DNA of 64,000 nucleotides from Veillonella rodentium (GTDB lineage Bacteria; Bacillota; Negativicutes; Veillonellales; Veillonellaceae), in the NCBI RefSeq assembly GCF_900187285.1, contig NZ_LT906470.1:1255501-1319500 (forward strand), given 5' to 3'. The notes beneath the pieces were generated by a model. The model had not been told where the DNA came from and made no database searches. It worked only from the letters and a program-made list of their open reading frames with translations. Below are positions 53,858 to 62,679 of the stretch, in pieces; position 1 is the stretch's first letter, and every line of letters begins with the position of its first letter. Position numbers and translations under genes: made by a program.

Positions 53858-55414
53858 ATGGCTAGTGGATTTTTAAAAGGAACCTTAATTTTAACAATTG
53901 CCGGTTTCGTAGTGAAAGCCATCGGTAGTATCAACTGGATTCTTCTATCTCGCATCTTGGGTGGTGAAGGCATCGGTATCTACCAGATGGCCTTTCCTAT
54001 CTATTTGTTACTATTACAAATTTCGAGCGCAGGTGTGCCGATTGCCATCTCTATTTTGACGGCAGAACGATTAGCCTTACACGACTTTGGTGGTGCTAAG
54101 AGAGTATTCAATATTTCTTTTACAATGTTGACTATAACAGGTTTTATCGCCAGTCTTGCCATGTACTTTGGTGCAGATTGGTTAATCTCTAGTGGTCTCA
54201 TTGCTGAAAGCCGTGCCTACTACTCTATCATCGCGCTCGCTCCGGCAGTATTCTTTGTAACATGGATTTCCTGTTTCCGCGGGTATATCCAAGGCTATGA
54301 AATGATGACGCCTACGGCGATTAGCCAAATTGTAGAACAATTGCTACGGGTTATCATTATGCTCGGTGCTGCTGCTATTTTATTACCTTACGGTTTACCG
54401 GCCGCGGCAGGTGGCGCTAGCTTGGGTGCAGGTGTAGGTGCTTTTGGGGCCTTCCTGGTGCTGTTGTATTATTACTACAAATTACCTAAGGCTAGTAGTA
54501 CTGGTGAAAGCTACGATGGTCCCCGTGAATCAGCTAAAGAAATTTTGTCACGACTCTTAACATTGTCCATACCAATTTCCTTAGCAAGTATCATGTTACC
54601 GTTGACGGCGAATCTCGATTTACTTATCGTTCCACGTCGCTTATTAGATGCTGGATTCCCGATGAACGAAGTAACAGAACTCTTCGGTTACCTTACTGGG
54701 ATGGCGGTACCGCTCATCAACTTGGCTACCATTATTACCGCAGCCCTTGCGACAAGCATTGTACCAGCTATCTCTCATGCCTTTGCAAAACGCGATCATC
54801 AAGGTATATATGATCGCACTGCAGGCTCTATGCGACTAACATTTATGGCAACCGTACCATTTACAGTGCTATTATATGTACTTGCTGCCCCCACCGTTAC
54901 ACTGATTTACAATGCGCCTAAGGCAGAATTAGCAACGCAAATCACGGCGTTCTCTATATTCTTCCTAGGTGTGCATCAAGTAACAACAGGTATCTTACAA
55001 GGTCTCAACAGGCCACGTATTCCAGTCATAAATATGGGGATTTCTCTCATAATCAAGGTTATCCTTAACTGGACACTGACTGCTATTCCTTGGCTGGGGA
55101 TCGGCGGTGCCGCCTGGGCAACCGTTGCTGATATTGGCTTTGCCGCATTACTTAACTTGATTTATATCAAAAAATACACAGGCTACTTCCTTGATATTTC
55201 CCTACTTTGGAAAAACGTGGTCAGTGCTGGTGTTATGGGTATACTTATTTTCATGAGTTACCATTACTTAATAGACATCCTACCTATGTGGGCTAACTTT
55301 ATACTCACTGGTATTGAAGGATTGCTACTATACGTAATTATCATGGTCCTTTTAAAAGGCCTCAATAAAAACGATGGTGCTAGCATGCCACTCGTTGGTA
55401 GATTTTTTAGATAA
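53858..55414 (+). CDS. SpoVB/MurJ-type polysaccharide flippase (MOP superfamily)
   Basis: 518 residues with about 14 membrane spans. N-terminal GTLILTIAGFVVKAIGSINWILLSRILGGEGIGIYQMA (shown here in brief) is the typical opening of SpoVB-like transporters, with later SCFRGYIQGYEMMTPTAISQ and GLNRPRIP. The family flips lipid-linked sugars such as lipid II across the membrane. It starts three bases after fba, yet functional linkage to aldolase is not obvious. A terminator follows. Confidence 0.88.
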   Translation: MASGFLKGTLILTIAGFVVKAIGSINWILLSRILGGEGIGIYQMAFPIYLLLLQISSAGVPIAISILTAERLALHDFGGAKRVFNISFTMLTITGFIASLAMYFGADWLISSGLIAESRAYYSIIALAPAVFFVTWISCFRGYIQGYEMMTPTAISQIVEQLLRVIIMLGAAAILLPYGLPAAAGGASLGAGVGAFGAFLVLLYYYYKLPKASSTGESYDGPRESAKEILSRLLTLSIPISLASIMLPLTANLDLLIVPRRLLDAGFPMNEVTELFGYLTGMAVPLINLATIITAALATSIVPAISHAFAKRDHQGIYDRTAGSMRLTFMATVPFTVLLYVLAAPTVTLIYNAPKAELATQITAFSIFFLGVHQVTTGILQGLNRPRIPVINMGISLIIKVILNWTLTAIPWLGIGGAAWATVADIGFAALLNLIYIKKYTGYFLDISLLWKNVVSAGVMGILIFMSYHYLIDILPMWANFILTGIEGLLLYVIIMVLLKGLNKNDGASMPLVGRFFR

Positions 55415-55432
55415 GCTGTATATACTTACATA

Positions 55433-55482
55433 AAAATAGGTTCCTAATAGTCACCTATATGACCATTAGGAACCTATTTTTT
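55433..55482 (+). terminator. Bidirectional terminator, member A of a hairpin family
   Basis: AAATAGGTTCCTAAT...ATTAGGAACCTATTT with an inner AGTCA/TGACC pairing, T-run on the plus strand and A-run on its left. It serves both converging genes. Nearly identical sequence recurs at 62531-62574 and a relative at 61716-61764. Confidence 0.85.
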
Positions 55483-55507
55483 ATTTACTTATTTTAATCT
55501 TCTTATT

Positions 55508-56551
55508 TTAAGCCTGTATACCTATCATTGTTAAAATTTCCATTATGATTGGAATTACTACAACAAATAGTATGGTACTAATCATTACAAGACCTGTAGC
55601 AAATGGCAAATCAGCTTTTGATTCATTAGCTACAATTGGCAATACTGCAATAACAGGTCCTGCTGATTGTACAACAAAGGTAATGATTGCAATTGGTTCT
55701 AGAACTATGTCTGCTCCATATTGTAAAGCCATAATCAAACAGAGCATGATAATCGGGGAAATGACAAATCGTCCTACAATCCCACCGATGGAGTCTTTAT
55801 TTAAACGCATGCTTTTTAAGCCCGCATCATGAAGTACAACACCTATATAAATCAAGGATAATGGGGTTACCATATCGCCTAAGTAATTCAAGGTAGTATG
55901 CAAAATTGGAAGTAAAGGAATTTCAAAGAACAAGAAGATTAAGGCCACAAAAAAACCTATCAATGGTGGTGGTAATAACTTCTTCCAATCAAATTTAGGT
56001 TTCTTGCTTTTACCTTCAGTAAATACTGAACTATTATTTATACTATCAATCTTATAGGAGCCATTATTAAAATCTACTTCAGAATTTGGCAGTGGATCTA
56101 GTTCTATAAGGAATACTCCCACCATCCATACGGAAATAGTGTTACCGATGTAATATAACAGGAAATACGGCAGCGCATCTTGACCAAAGAGTGCAATTTG
56201 CACTGGTAACCCAATAAACAAGCAGTTATCATTTACTACCATATTGATAAAAATACCACGTCGTCCTTTAGGAACTTTCAACATTTTCATCATAATAAAC
56301 GCTACGATATATGCGATAACATATGTTAGGACAACCACTAACATGCCATATCGTAAATTCCATATATCAGAAGTATGTAGGTGATGTAATACAGATACAA
56401 ATACGCCCGCTGGTAATGCAACCGACATGATAAATCGCGATAAATTACCGCTAAAGGTAGGATTAAACATGCCCCGCCCTTTTAATATATATCCTAACAA
56501 AATAAGTAGCACAATAGGTATGATACTTTGTAAAGATGTTAGAAAAACCAT
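55508..56551 (-). CDS. AEC (auxin efflux carrier) family transporter
   Basis: 347 residues with about ten membrane spans in two halves, separated by a hydrophilic loop (ELDPLPNSEVDFNNGSYK...KKPKFDWKK). N-terminal IVLLILLGYILKGRGMF and VNDNCLFIGLPVQIALFG are typical of AEC transporters, which carry malate, malonate or similar anions. Substrate unknown; organic-acid export would fit a lactate fermenter. GGGAGGG before the ATG. Confidence 0.85.
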   Translation of the reverse strand: MVFLTSLQSIIPIVLLILLGYILKGRGMFNPTFSGNLSRFIMSVALPAGVFVSVLHHLHTSDIWNLRYGMLVVVLTYVIAYIVAFIMMKMLKVPKGRRGIFINMVVNDNCLFIGLPVQIALFGQDALPYFLLYYIGNTISVWMVGVFLIELDPLPNSEVDFNNGSYKIDSINNSSVFTEGKSKKPKFDWKKLLPPPLIGFFVALIFLFFEIPLLPILHTTLNYLGDMVTPLSLIYIGVVLHDAGLKSMRLNKDSIGGIVGRFVISPIIMLCLIMALQYGADIVLEPIAIITFVVQSAGPVIAVLPIVANESKADLPFATGLVMISTILFVVVIPIIMEILTMIGIQA

Positions 56552-56695
56552 AGTAACCCTCCCGCACAGTTCATTCGTAGTTTATCATATCATGTTTCGC
56601 ACTAAACATATACAACTATATCTTGAAAGAAAATATAGTAAAATGTATCAACTTTAACATATCTTCTCTATTATAAGTCTTATAATTATATCTAT

Positions 56696-56727
56696 TAGTA
56701 GTGTTTTTATCTAGTAGTGTTTTTATC
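56696..56727. repeat. Tandem duplication of a 16-bp unit
   Basis: TAGTAGTGTTTTTATC occurs twice in direct succession without mismatch, in the promoter region before the C26 amidase gene. Confidence 0.8.
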
Positions 56728-56787
56728 CATAAAATCTGATACACTAACATAAGGTTGTACAGATTTTTACACATATGAGGTGATATT

Positions 56788-57528
56788 ATGACGAAACCAT
56801 TTATTGGCATATCTGGCAATATCTTACGAGATAATGGTGGTCCTTACGTAGATTTATTGCGCTCCTACGTAAACCAAGACTATCCTCGTTCTATTGAGAA
56901 AACTGGTGGTATTCCTGTTATAATTCCATTTACCCAAAATCTTGATGTAGCTCGCGAAACGGTAGCAAAGCTTGACGGCTTACTATTATCCGGTGGCCAT
57001 GATGTATACCCGCTCCACTATGGAGAAGAACCTTTGCAAGGTCTTGGCGATGTATTTCCGGAGCGCGATCAATTTGACTTTGCCTTAATCAAAGCAGCAG
57101 AAGAAAAACAAATTCCCATCTTTTGTATCTGTCGTGGCTTACAAATCTTAAATGTATATCGTGGCGGCTCTTTATTCCAAGACTTAAAATATGATCAAAA
57201 CTGTACAATAAAACACTCTCAGAATCAAACACCTTCTCTTGGTACCCATACTGTAGAGATTAAGACCAACTCAAAACTAGCTAGTGCTATAGGTTACAAT
57301 ACTTGGATTACGAATTCCCATCATCACCAAACAGTTAAAAACGTCGGTAAAGGATTACAAGTTGTAGCAAGAGCTAAGGATGGTACTGTAGAAGGTTTAG
57401 AGGACCCATCCTATCCTTGGTTAGTCGCCTGTCAATTCCACCCAGAAATGATGTCTACAAGTGATGAAAATGCAAAACGTTTATTTACTGCATTCGTAAA
57501 AGCAGTTCGAGAAAATATAACTAAATAG
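56788..57528 (+). CDS. Gamma-glutamyl-gamma-aminobutyrate hydrolase-like amidase (peptidase C26)
   Basis: 246 residues, class I glutamine amidotransferase fold. LLLSGGHDVYPLHYGEE, nucleophile Cys in FCICRGLQILNVYRGG, and ACQFHPEM with the catalytic His-Glu. The closest familiar type is PuuD, which hydrolyses gamma-glutamyl-GABA; other gamma-glutamyl substrates are possible. The next gene, 15 bp on, is an amino-acid permease, suggesting import and hydrolysis of a gamma-glutamyl compound or use of its product. Confidence 0.88.
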   Translation: MTKPFIGISGNILRDNGGPYVDLLRSYVNQDYPRSIEKTGGIPVIIPFTQNLDVARETVAKLDGLLLSGGHDVYPLHYGEEPLQGLGDVFPERDQFDFALIKAAEEKQIPIFCICRGLQILNVYRGGSLFQDLKYDQNCTIKHSQNQTPSLGTHTVEIKTNSKLASAIGYNTWITNSHHHQTVKNVGKGLQVVARAKDGTVEGLEDPSYPWLVACQFHPEMMSTSDENAKRLFTAFVKAVRENITK

Positions 57529-57543
57529 TAGGAAGATTATATC

Positions 57544-58851
57544 ATGAAAGAAACAGGAAAATTTGACTTTTGGAGTATTGTACTCCTTGGCATCAATGGT
57601 ATTGTAGGGACAGGTATTTTCCTACTACCAAACAAAGCATATTCTATAATTGGTTCCGCTAGCTTAGGCGTCCTATTATTTGACGCCATTATCGCAGGTT
57701 GTATCGCCCTTTGCTTTGCAGAGGCAGCCAGCCTATTTACACGTAATGGAGGTCCTTATCTATATGCAAAACATGCATTAGGTGATTTCTGGGCCTTTGA
57801 AGTGGGCGTTCTAAAATGGATCGTAACCGTTATTGCCTGGGCGGCTATGGCCGTTGGCTTTGCTACAGCATTAGGTGCTGCAGTACCAGCTTTAAGTGGT
57901 GATTTTGCAAAGGATGTCATTTCATTTATCTTAATTGTAGGCCTTACGATTGTAAATATATTTGGTGTTAATGTATCAAAATTCGTTAATAACTTAATTA
58001 CTATCTCTAAGTTAGTTCCGCTTACCCTATTCATTGCAATTGGTATCTTCTTTATAAATGGAGCTAACTTTACGCCTGTATTCCCACAAGATACCTATGT
58101 AGATGGATCATTTGCACAAGCAGCAGTACTTCTATTCTTTGCCTATACAGGATTTGAAGTTATTGCCATTGCTGCAGAAGATATGAAAAATCCTAAAAAG
58201 AATTTACCACGTGCTATTATCATGTGTATGCTTCTCGTATCTGTCCTATATATGGCAATCCTCGCCGTATCTATTGGCGTACTCGGTACTGACTTGGCAA
58301 ATACCAAGGCTCCAGTACAAGATGCATTCAATGTGATCGTTGGTCCTATTGGCATGTATATCGTATTAGTAGGTACCTTAATCTCTATGGGCGGTATCAA
58401 CTTTGCTGAAGCTTACTATGCGCCTCGTGTGGCAACATCCATGGCGGAAGATGGTATGCTACCAAGTGCTTTAGCAAAACGCAATCGTTACAATGCACCA
58501 TATGTAGCAGCTATCGTTACTGCCATTGCCAGTGTATTACTTGCCTGGTCTGGTTCCTTTACAACACTAGCAGCCATTAGTGCGGTATCTCGTTTTACAC
58601 AATACCTACCAACTTGTTTGGCTGTTATTATCTTCCGTCGTAAATGGGCAGACAAAGCTCGTTCCTACACAATCCCTGGTGGCTACTTAATCCCAGTCAT
58701 CGCTATCGGCACATCCCTATGGATGCTTGCCCAAGCTCAAACTAACCAATTATTATGGGGTCTAGGCGGCTGTATCATAATCTTGCCTTTCTACTACTCC
58801 TACTGGAAAAAGAAAAAAGCTGGTCTCATTAAAGACCATGATGAAATGTAA
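57544..58851 (+). CDS. APC family amino acid permease
   Basis: 435 residues, twelve membrane spans. GINGIVGTGIFLLPNKAY carries the APC-family glycine-rich first helix, followed by FTRNGGPYLYAKHALGDFWAF and FFAYTGFEVIAIAAEDMKNPKKNLPRAI in parts. Transports amino acids or polyamines by proton symport or exchange. Cotranscribed with the C26 amidase. Substrate not assignable. Confidence 0.9.
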   Translation: MKETGKFDFWSIVLLGINGIVGTGIFLLPNKAYSIIGSASLGVLLFDAIIAGCIALCFAEAASLFTRNGGPYLYAKHALGDFWAFEVGVLKWIVTVIAWAAMAVGFATALGAAVPALSGDFAKDVISFILIVGLTIVNIFGVNVSKFVNNLITISKLVPLTLFIAIGIFFINGANFTPVFPQDTYVDGSFAQAAVLLFFAYTGFEVIAIAAEDMKNPKKNLPRAIIMCMLLVSVLYMAILAVSIGVLGTDLANTKAPVQDAFNVIVGPIGMYIVLVGTLISMGGINFAEAYYAPRVATSMAEDGMLPSALAKRNRYNAPYVAAIVTAIASVLLAWSGSFTTLAAISAVSRFTQYLPTCLAVIIFRRKWADKARSYTIPGGYLIPVIAIGTSLWMLAQAQTNQLLWGLGGCIIILPFYYSYWKKKKAGLIKDHDEM

Positions 58852-58860
58852 ATAATACAA

Positions 58861-58950
58861 AAAACTACCAGTTATTCATAATATCTAGTGGCTTATCCTT
58901 CCATAGCAGAAGATCTGTTTAAAAGATATATGTTTAACTGGTAGTTTTTA
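58861..58950 (+). terminator. Large hairpin terminator after the permease gene
   Basis: AAAACTACCAGTTA and TAACTGGTAGTTTT are perfectly complementary and close a 60-base loop that itself contains ATATCT/AGATAT pairing; a T-run follows. It starts nine bases after the stop. Confidence 0.75.
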
Positions 58951-59001
58951 TTTTATCTATTAATTCTAATTAGATTAGATATATCAAATGAGTAGTATCG
59001 A

Positions 59002-59841
59002 CTAATATAGATCCTCTTCAATAATAGTTTCCTTCGTTAAGTCCTCTTCGATATAACCAACCTCATCAGTCGCTTCATCTTCATCACGGGTGTCGATATA
59101 GATACTGATAAGAGCTAATGCTCCCTCTTCATTGAGGGTAGCAATGGCACTCATAGGGCCGTAGGTTAAGATTAATCCATCTTCTTCATCTCGAATGATA
59201 TGAGGCACCGCATCAAAGTGTTGGTTCATTAATTGATCAAAATAGTCCTCCACATCAAGACCACTTTCAAGGGTAATCGATTCAGCATCACCCTTTTGGA
59301 ATACAACGCGCGTGTCTTCATCGATGTACTGATAGAAATCGTCTACATCAACATTCGCAGTTTCAAGCCACATACTAAGAGCTGTAATCCAGTCTTTCAC
59401 AGTGGTTGGTGCAGAAATAAAAGCATATTCGCTTTCATCAGCGCCAAACCGAAGATCATCATACTCAATACTATAATTTTCTTGGCTTGAAACGATACGA
59501 TCTACAAGTCCTTCATCATTTACATCTACAAAAATCATATACACATAATTATCTCCGCTTTCATAAGAAACAGTCAACCCATGACGGTTCTCGTGAAATA
59601 GCGCATCCTCCTCATACACATCCGTAATATGCATGACCCTACAGGTAACAGGAACATTATCAGCCTTGATGGACTCAGTCATAGAGGACAAAAACTCAAC
59701 AGTTTCATTGCGGTTTCGTCCAATGATGCCACGGCCTGTAGACAGATACTCACAATCTTCACTTAAAATATGTTCAATACCGTGAATATCTGCGGATTCG
59801 AGAATAGATTTTATCAATAAAAGAGCTTGTATTTCAGTCAT
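59002..59841 (-). CDS. Hypothetical acidic protein with two NTF2/SnoaL-like halves
   Basis: 279 residues from ATG at 59841 (MTEIQALLLIKSILESADIHG) with AGGAGG. Strongly acidic. Two regions look like SnoaL/NTF2-type domains: residues ~5-130 (GIEHILSEDCEYLSTGRGIIGRN, then RVMHITDVYEEDALF) and ~150-260 (KDWITALSMWLETANVDVDDFYQYI...SAIATLNEEGALALISIYID). The last 30 residues are mostly Asp/Glu. No catalytic residue pattern recognised; function unknown. The domain call is by pattern only. Confidence 0.6.
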   Translation of the reverse strand: MTEIQALLLIKSILESADIHGIEHILSEDCEYLSTGRGIIGRNRNETVEFLSSMTESIKADNVPVTCRVMHITDVYEEDALFHENRHGLTVSYESGDNYVYMIFVDVNDEGLVDRIVSSQENYSIEYDDLRFGADESEYAFISAPTTVKDWITALSMWLETANVDVDDFYQYIDEDTRVVFQKGDAESITLESGLDVEDYFDQLMNQHFDAVPHIIRDEEDGLILTYGPMSAIATLNEEGALALISIYIDTRDEDEATDEVGYIEEDLTKETIIEEDLY

Positions 59842-59980
59842 ACTACGCCTCCTATACACTGTACTTATTACTTCTATTATTGTAACACAATTATAATAAC
59901 TAATAGGTCTATTCTCTTGATTTTCTACATATTTATCATATACTTAAAAAGTACATATTGATTTAATATCGGAGGCCTCT

Positions 59981-60640
59981 ATGAAATATACTACCATCGT
60001 TTTTGATTGCGACGGCACATTACTCAATACAGCTACAGATTTAGCTAACGCCGTAAATCATGTTCTACGTACACATAACTTCCCTGAAAAATCTCTAGCA
60101 GAGGTAAAAGCAGCTCTGGGTAATGCAGTAACATATTTAATGCGTCAGTGTCTCCCAAGTACAGTAGCTGATCATGAATTAGAGCCATACATTGAGGAAT
60201 TCAAAGCTTACTATGGTGAGCATTTAAAAGACACAACAGCGCCCTACCCAGGCATCCTAGATATGCTTGATGTATTGCGTGAACAAGGTTATAAATTAGC
60301 TATCGTATCCAACAAAATCCAAGAAGGTGTAACACCACTCAATAAAGAGTACTTTGGCGACCGCTTACCTGTTGCCATTGGTGAAAGACCAGGATTACAA
60401 CGTAAACCAGCACCAGATATGGTACTCCAAGCCTTAAAAGAACTAGGCTCTACACCGGACGAATCTATTTATGTAGGTGACTCTGAAGTTGACGTAGCTA
60501 CTGCAGAAAACTCCGGCCTACTTTGTATTGGTGTTACATGGGGCTTTAGAGCGGAATCTCTCCATCAAGAACTAGGCGTAACACATATTGCCCGAAAAGC
60601 AGATGATATTCTAAGCATTATTGAAACCTTAAATAAATAA
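59981..60640 (+). CDS. HAD family phosphatase (phosphoglycolate phosphatase-like)
   Basis: 219 residues. HAD motifs I-IV: FDCDGTLLNT (nucleophile Asp), VSNK, Lys in RKPAPDMV, and GDSEVDVATAENSG. A four-helix cap lies between motifs I and II. Phosphoglycolate phosphatase is the closest type, but the substrate range of these enzymes is broad. GGAGG eight bases before ATG. Confidence 0.88.
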   Translation: MKYTTIVFDCDGTLLNTATDLANAVNHVLRTHNFPEKSLAEVKAALGNAVTYLMRQCLPSTVADHELEPYIEEFKAYYGEHLKDTTAPYPGILDMLDVLREQGYKLAIVSNKIQEGVTPLNKEYFGDRLPVAIGERPGLQRKPAPDMVLQALKELGSTPDESIYVGDSEVDVATAENSGLLCIGVTWGFRAESLHQELGVTHIARKADDILSIIETLNK

Positions 60641-60786
60641 TATATGCACCGTTTCATGGAATTTATAATAAGATTAGTCATATTCAAGGCACTACTCATA
60701 TATTGAATATAGTCATTGATATATTCTAAATTCTTGTCAATAATCTATAGCAAATTCATATAAATAAGAGATTTATAAATTAAAAT

Positions 60787-60843
60787 CGTGCAAAAATAGG
60801 AGTTAAAATCTTAAACTTCTCATTTTGTACGGTTTTTCTTTTA
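60787..60843 (+). terminator. Terminator-like hairpin
   Basis: CGTGCAAAA/TTTTGTACG outer stem and AGGAGTT/AACTTCT inner stem (one G-U each), followed by TTTTTCTTTT on the plus strand. It is about 147 bp after the HAD phosphatase stop. Confidence 0.6.
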
Positions 60844-60916
60844 TTTACTCAATTTTATTTCATTTTTCACATTATACTTTTTACGCATAGCTACTATTCC
60901 AAATCTATTGCCTTAA

Positions 60917-60938
60917 AAATGTGATATATGTTACATTT
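60917..60938. promoter_or_regulatory. CRP/FNR-type site upstream of the acetate transporter gene
   Basis: The segment contains TGTGATATATGTTACA, i.e. TGTGA-N6-TTACA, within matching AAATGT/ACATTT ends. This fits the CRP/FNR family pattern and lies about 132 bases before the start at 61070. Confidence 0.5.
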
Positions 60939-61069
60939 ATGGGGCAGTGCTTTCACATAGATACGCCGTCAATTCAATAGCTAGTGTATTGAACAGGAGA
61001 TGACCGCATAATATCATGTGAATATTTTACTGTATGGTTGTAGTTAGTTGACAGAGAAATGAGGAACAA

Positions 61070-61681
61070 ATGGAAAAGGAAATAAGAAAAGTTGAAATGA
61101 GTGAAAATGTAGCAGATCCTACTGGTCTTGGTCTACTTGGTCTCGCTGTAGTATGTTTTGTGGTATCCACATCCCGCGTAGGCTGGTCTGGCCCAACAAC
61201 ATCCGTTATTATACCTTGGGCTGTTTTATTAGGTTCTTTGGCCCAATTAATGGCAAGTTATTTTGATTTCAAGAAAAACAATCCTTTCGGCTCCGTTGTA
61301 TTCGGTGCATACGGTTTATTCTGGTCTGCAATGGCTGGAGTTTGGTTGATCCAAATGGGCTCCTTCGGTCCTGAAATTCAAAAAGGTTTCGATGTAACAC
61401 AATTAGCATTCGCTTTTGTGGGCTTTTTAATCTTCTCTATCTTTGGTACTATTGCAGCTTTAAAAACAAATAAAGTTGTATTCGCTATTATGCTACTAAT
61501 CTGTTTCCTATTCTTTGGTCTAGCAACAGACCTATTCTTAGGCGGCAAAACAGGTTTCTTCGCTCTTGCAGCATGGTCTGAACTATTCATCTCCCTATTG
61601 GGATTCTACGGTTCCGGTGCCGTACTTGTTAACAAAGTTTTCGGCAAAACTATATTCCCTATGGGTAAAAGTATTCTATAA
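61070..61681 (+). CDS. SatP/YaaH-type acetate (succinate) transporter
   Basis: 203 residues with six membrane spans, of the GPR1/FUN34/YaaH family. The N-terminal signature usually NPAPLGL reads DPTGLGLLGL here. Other family parts: FGSVVFGAYGLFWSAMAGVWL and FLFFGLATDLFLGGKTGFFAL (in pieces). These hexameric channels pass acetate or succinate with protons. GAGGAAC precedes the ATG. Own upstream region with a CRP/FNR-like site; terminator downstream. Confidence 0.85.
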   Translation: MEKEIRKVEMSENVADPTGLGLLGLAVVCFVVSTSRVGWSGPTTSVIIPWAVLLGSLAQLMASYFDFKKNNPFGSVVFGAYGLFWSAMAGVWLIQMGSFGPEIQKGFDVTQLAFAFVGFLIFSIFGTIAALKTNKVVFAIMLLICFLFFGLATDLFLGGKTGFFALAAWSELFISLLGFYGSGAVLVNKVFGKTIFPMGKSIL

Positions 61682-61715
61682 TAATTTACTAACTATATAA
61701 ATTACTTGCACAACA

Positions 61716-61764
61716 AAAGAGGTTCCCTATGGTCACTAGCTGACTAAGGGGACCCTCTTTTCTA
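61716..61764. terminator. Terminator, member B of the hairpin family
   Basis: AAAAGAGGTTCCC...GGGACCCTCTTTT with a central GGTCA/TGACT; it ends the acetate transporter transcript. Related to hairpins A and C in arm sequence. Confidence 0.75.
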
Positions 61765-61852
61765 TTTACTTTCACTATGCCTATTTATCTAAATATTATA
61801 CATTCACTAATATTGTTGTCTGCCCGAATATAAAAATCTGAAGCAATATGGT

Positions 61853-62449
61853 TTATTTATAACTGAACTGCGCATCCATAATCATTTGGCGCAACTGCTC
61901 AATGCGAACACCTTCAGGTAGCTTATCTCTATAAAATTGCAAATTATAATAATAACGAGTTCCTTCATAATCGGTCATTAATACCATATCTGTACGATAC
62001 TCCAACGGCCACCCATACATAAATTCAGCTAGTAAACTACGCACACCATCATTGTTGACCTCTATTACATTATGCTTAATAGGCAATACCATCTTTACGG
62101 TAGGTTCAGGAACCGTTCTATCTTTAACAATTTTTTCAATCTCATTATCTAAGGTCGCACTTGTATCATCAATAGATCTAGCCTTCACATGCATAAAAAC
62201 ACCATCGGAGGTTCTAAACACCCTACCGTCGATATCCTTTGTTTCACCTTTTGTTTCTACTGCTTCTTTTAGTACTCGGAATTGATACGGTCCATAAAAC
62301 TTGGTATCTGTAATTGCATCTAACGCCTCATCATATTGACCATTTTGTACATTCGTAACATGTATAAGAGGCTTGATATCCATTGCTTGTGAAAGCATCG
62401 GTACTGCTAAACACAAGCCTAGACTAAGTAGTGTAATACAACGCTTCAT
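61853..62449 (-). CDS. Exported protein of unknown function
   Basis: 198 residues from ATG at 62449. Signal peptide MKRCITLLSLGLCLAVPMLSQA. The mature part has an N-terminal IHVTNVQNGQYDEALDAITDTKFYGP, a VDGRVFRTSDGVF-like strand pair, and a C-terminal segment with TDYEGTRYYYNLQFYRDKLPEG. No family recognised. A Cys in the signal core is not in a lipobox. GGGGGAT about seven bases upstream supports this start over the Met five codons earlier. Transcribed alone. Confidence 0.6.
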   Translation of the reverse strand: MKRCITLLSLGLCLAVPMLSQAMDIKPLIHVTNVQNGQYDEALDAITDTKFYGPYQFRVLKEAVETKGETKDIDGRVFRTSDGVFMHVKARSIDDTSATLDNEIEKIVKDRTVPEPTVKMVLPIKHNVIEVNNDGVRSLLAEFMYGWPLEYRTDMVLMTDYEGTRYYYNLQFYRDKLPEGVRIEQLRQMIMDAQFSYK

Positions 62450-62530
62450 ACATACATCCCCCATTAAACACTAATATTAACTGTATTGTAACATAGTTAA
62501 TTCATTTTTATGAAAATAATTACAAAATGA

Positions 62531-62574
62531 AAGAGGTTCCTATTGGTCAACTAGGTGACTATTAGGAACCTCTA
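62531..62574 (-). terminator. Hairpin, member C of the hairpin family
   Basis: AGAGGTTCCTAATAGTCACC on the minus strand pairs with GACCAATAGGAACCTCT, then TTTCATTTTG. It would end transcription from the mini-ORF cassette at 62587-62681. Its minus-strand sequence is nearly identical to the plus strand of member A at 55433. Confidence 0.7.
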
Positions 62575-62608
62575 ATCTCAACTGTAAAGTCAGACCGTTT
62601 CTTCAATT

Positions 62609-62644
62609 TTAAAAACTAGAAGCGAAGCCTGGCGACCAAACCAT
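62609..62644 (-). CDS. Mini-ORF in repeat copy 1 (11 residues)
   Basis: Encodes MVWSPGFASSF. GAGGGAT lies three to nine bases before the ATG and an extended -10 is about 25 bases upstream. The homologous copy encodes MVWTPDFASILI, with several changes but an intact frame. It could be a leader peptide, a small membrane or secreted peptide, or a coincidental ORF in a small RNA. No function can be assigned. Confidence 0.35.
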   Translation of the reverse strand: MVWSPGFASSF

Positions 62645-62657
62645 TTATCCCTCACTT

Positions 62658-62674
62658 TGATATAAATTATATCA
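62658..62674. promoter_or_regulatory. 17-bp perfect palindrome overlapping an extended -10 (copy 1)
   Basis: TGATATAA-A-TTATATCA. The minus strand reads TGATATAAT, fitting TGn-TATAAT. The same 17 bases recur at 63834-63850. Confidence 0.6.
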
Positions 62675-62679
62675 TATCT

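Larger units (their letters stand above)
60641..61069. other. 429-bp intergenic region before the acetate transporter gene
   Basis: Contains a terminator hairpin (60787-60843) and a CRP/FNR-like palindrome (60917-60938). The stretch 60641-60780 is AT-rich with no recognised gene. Confidence 0.5.
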
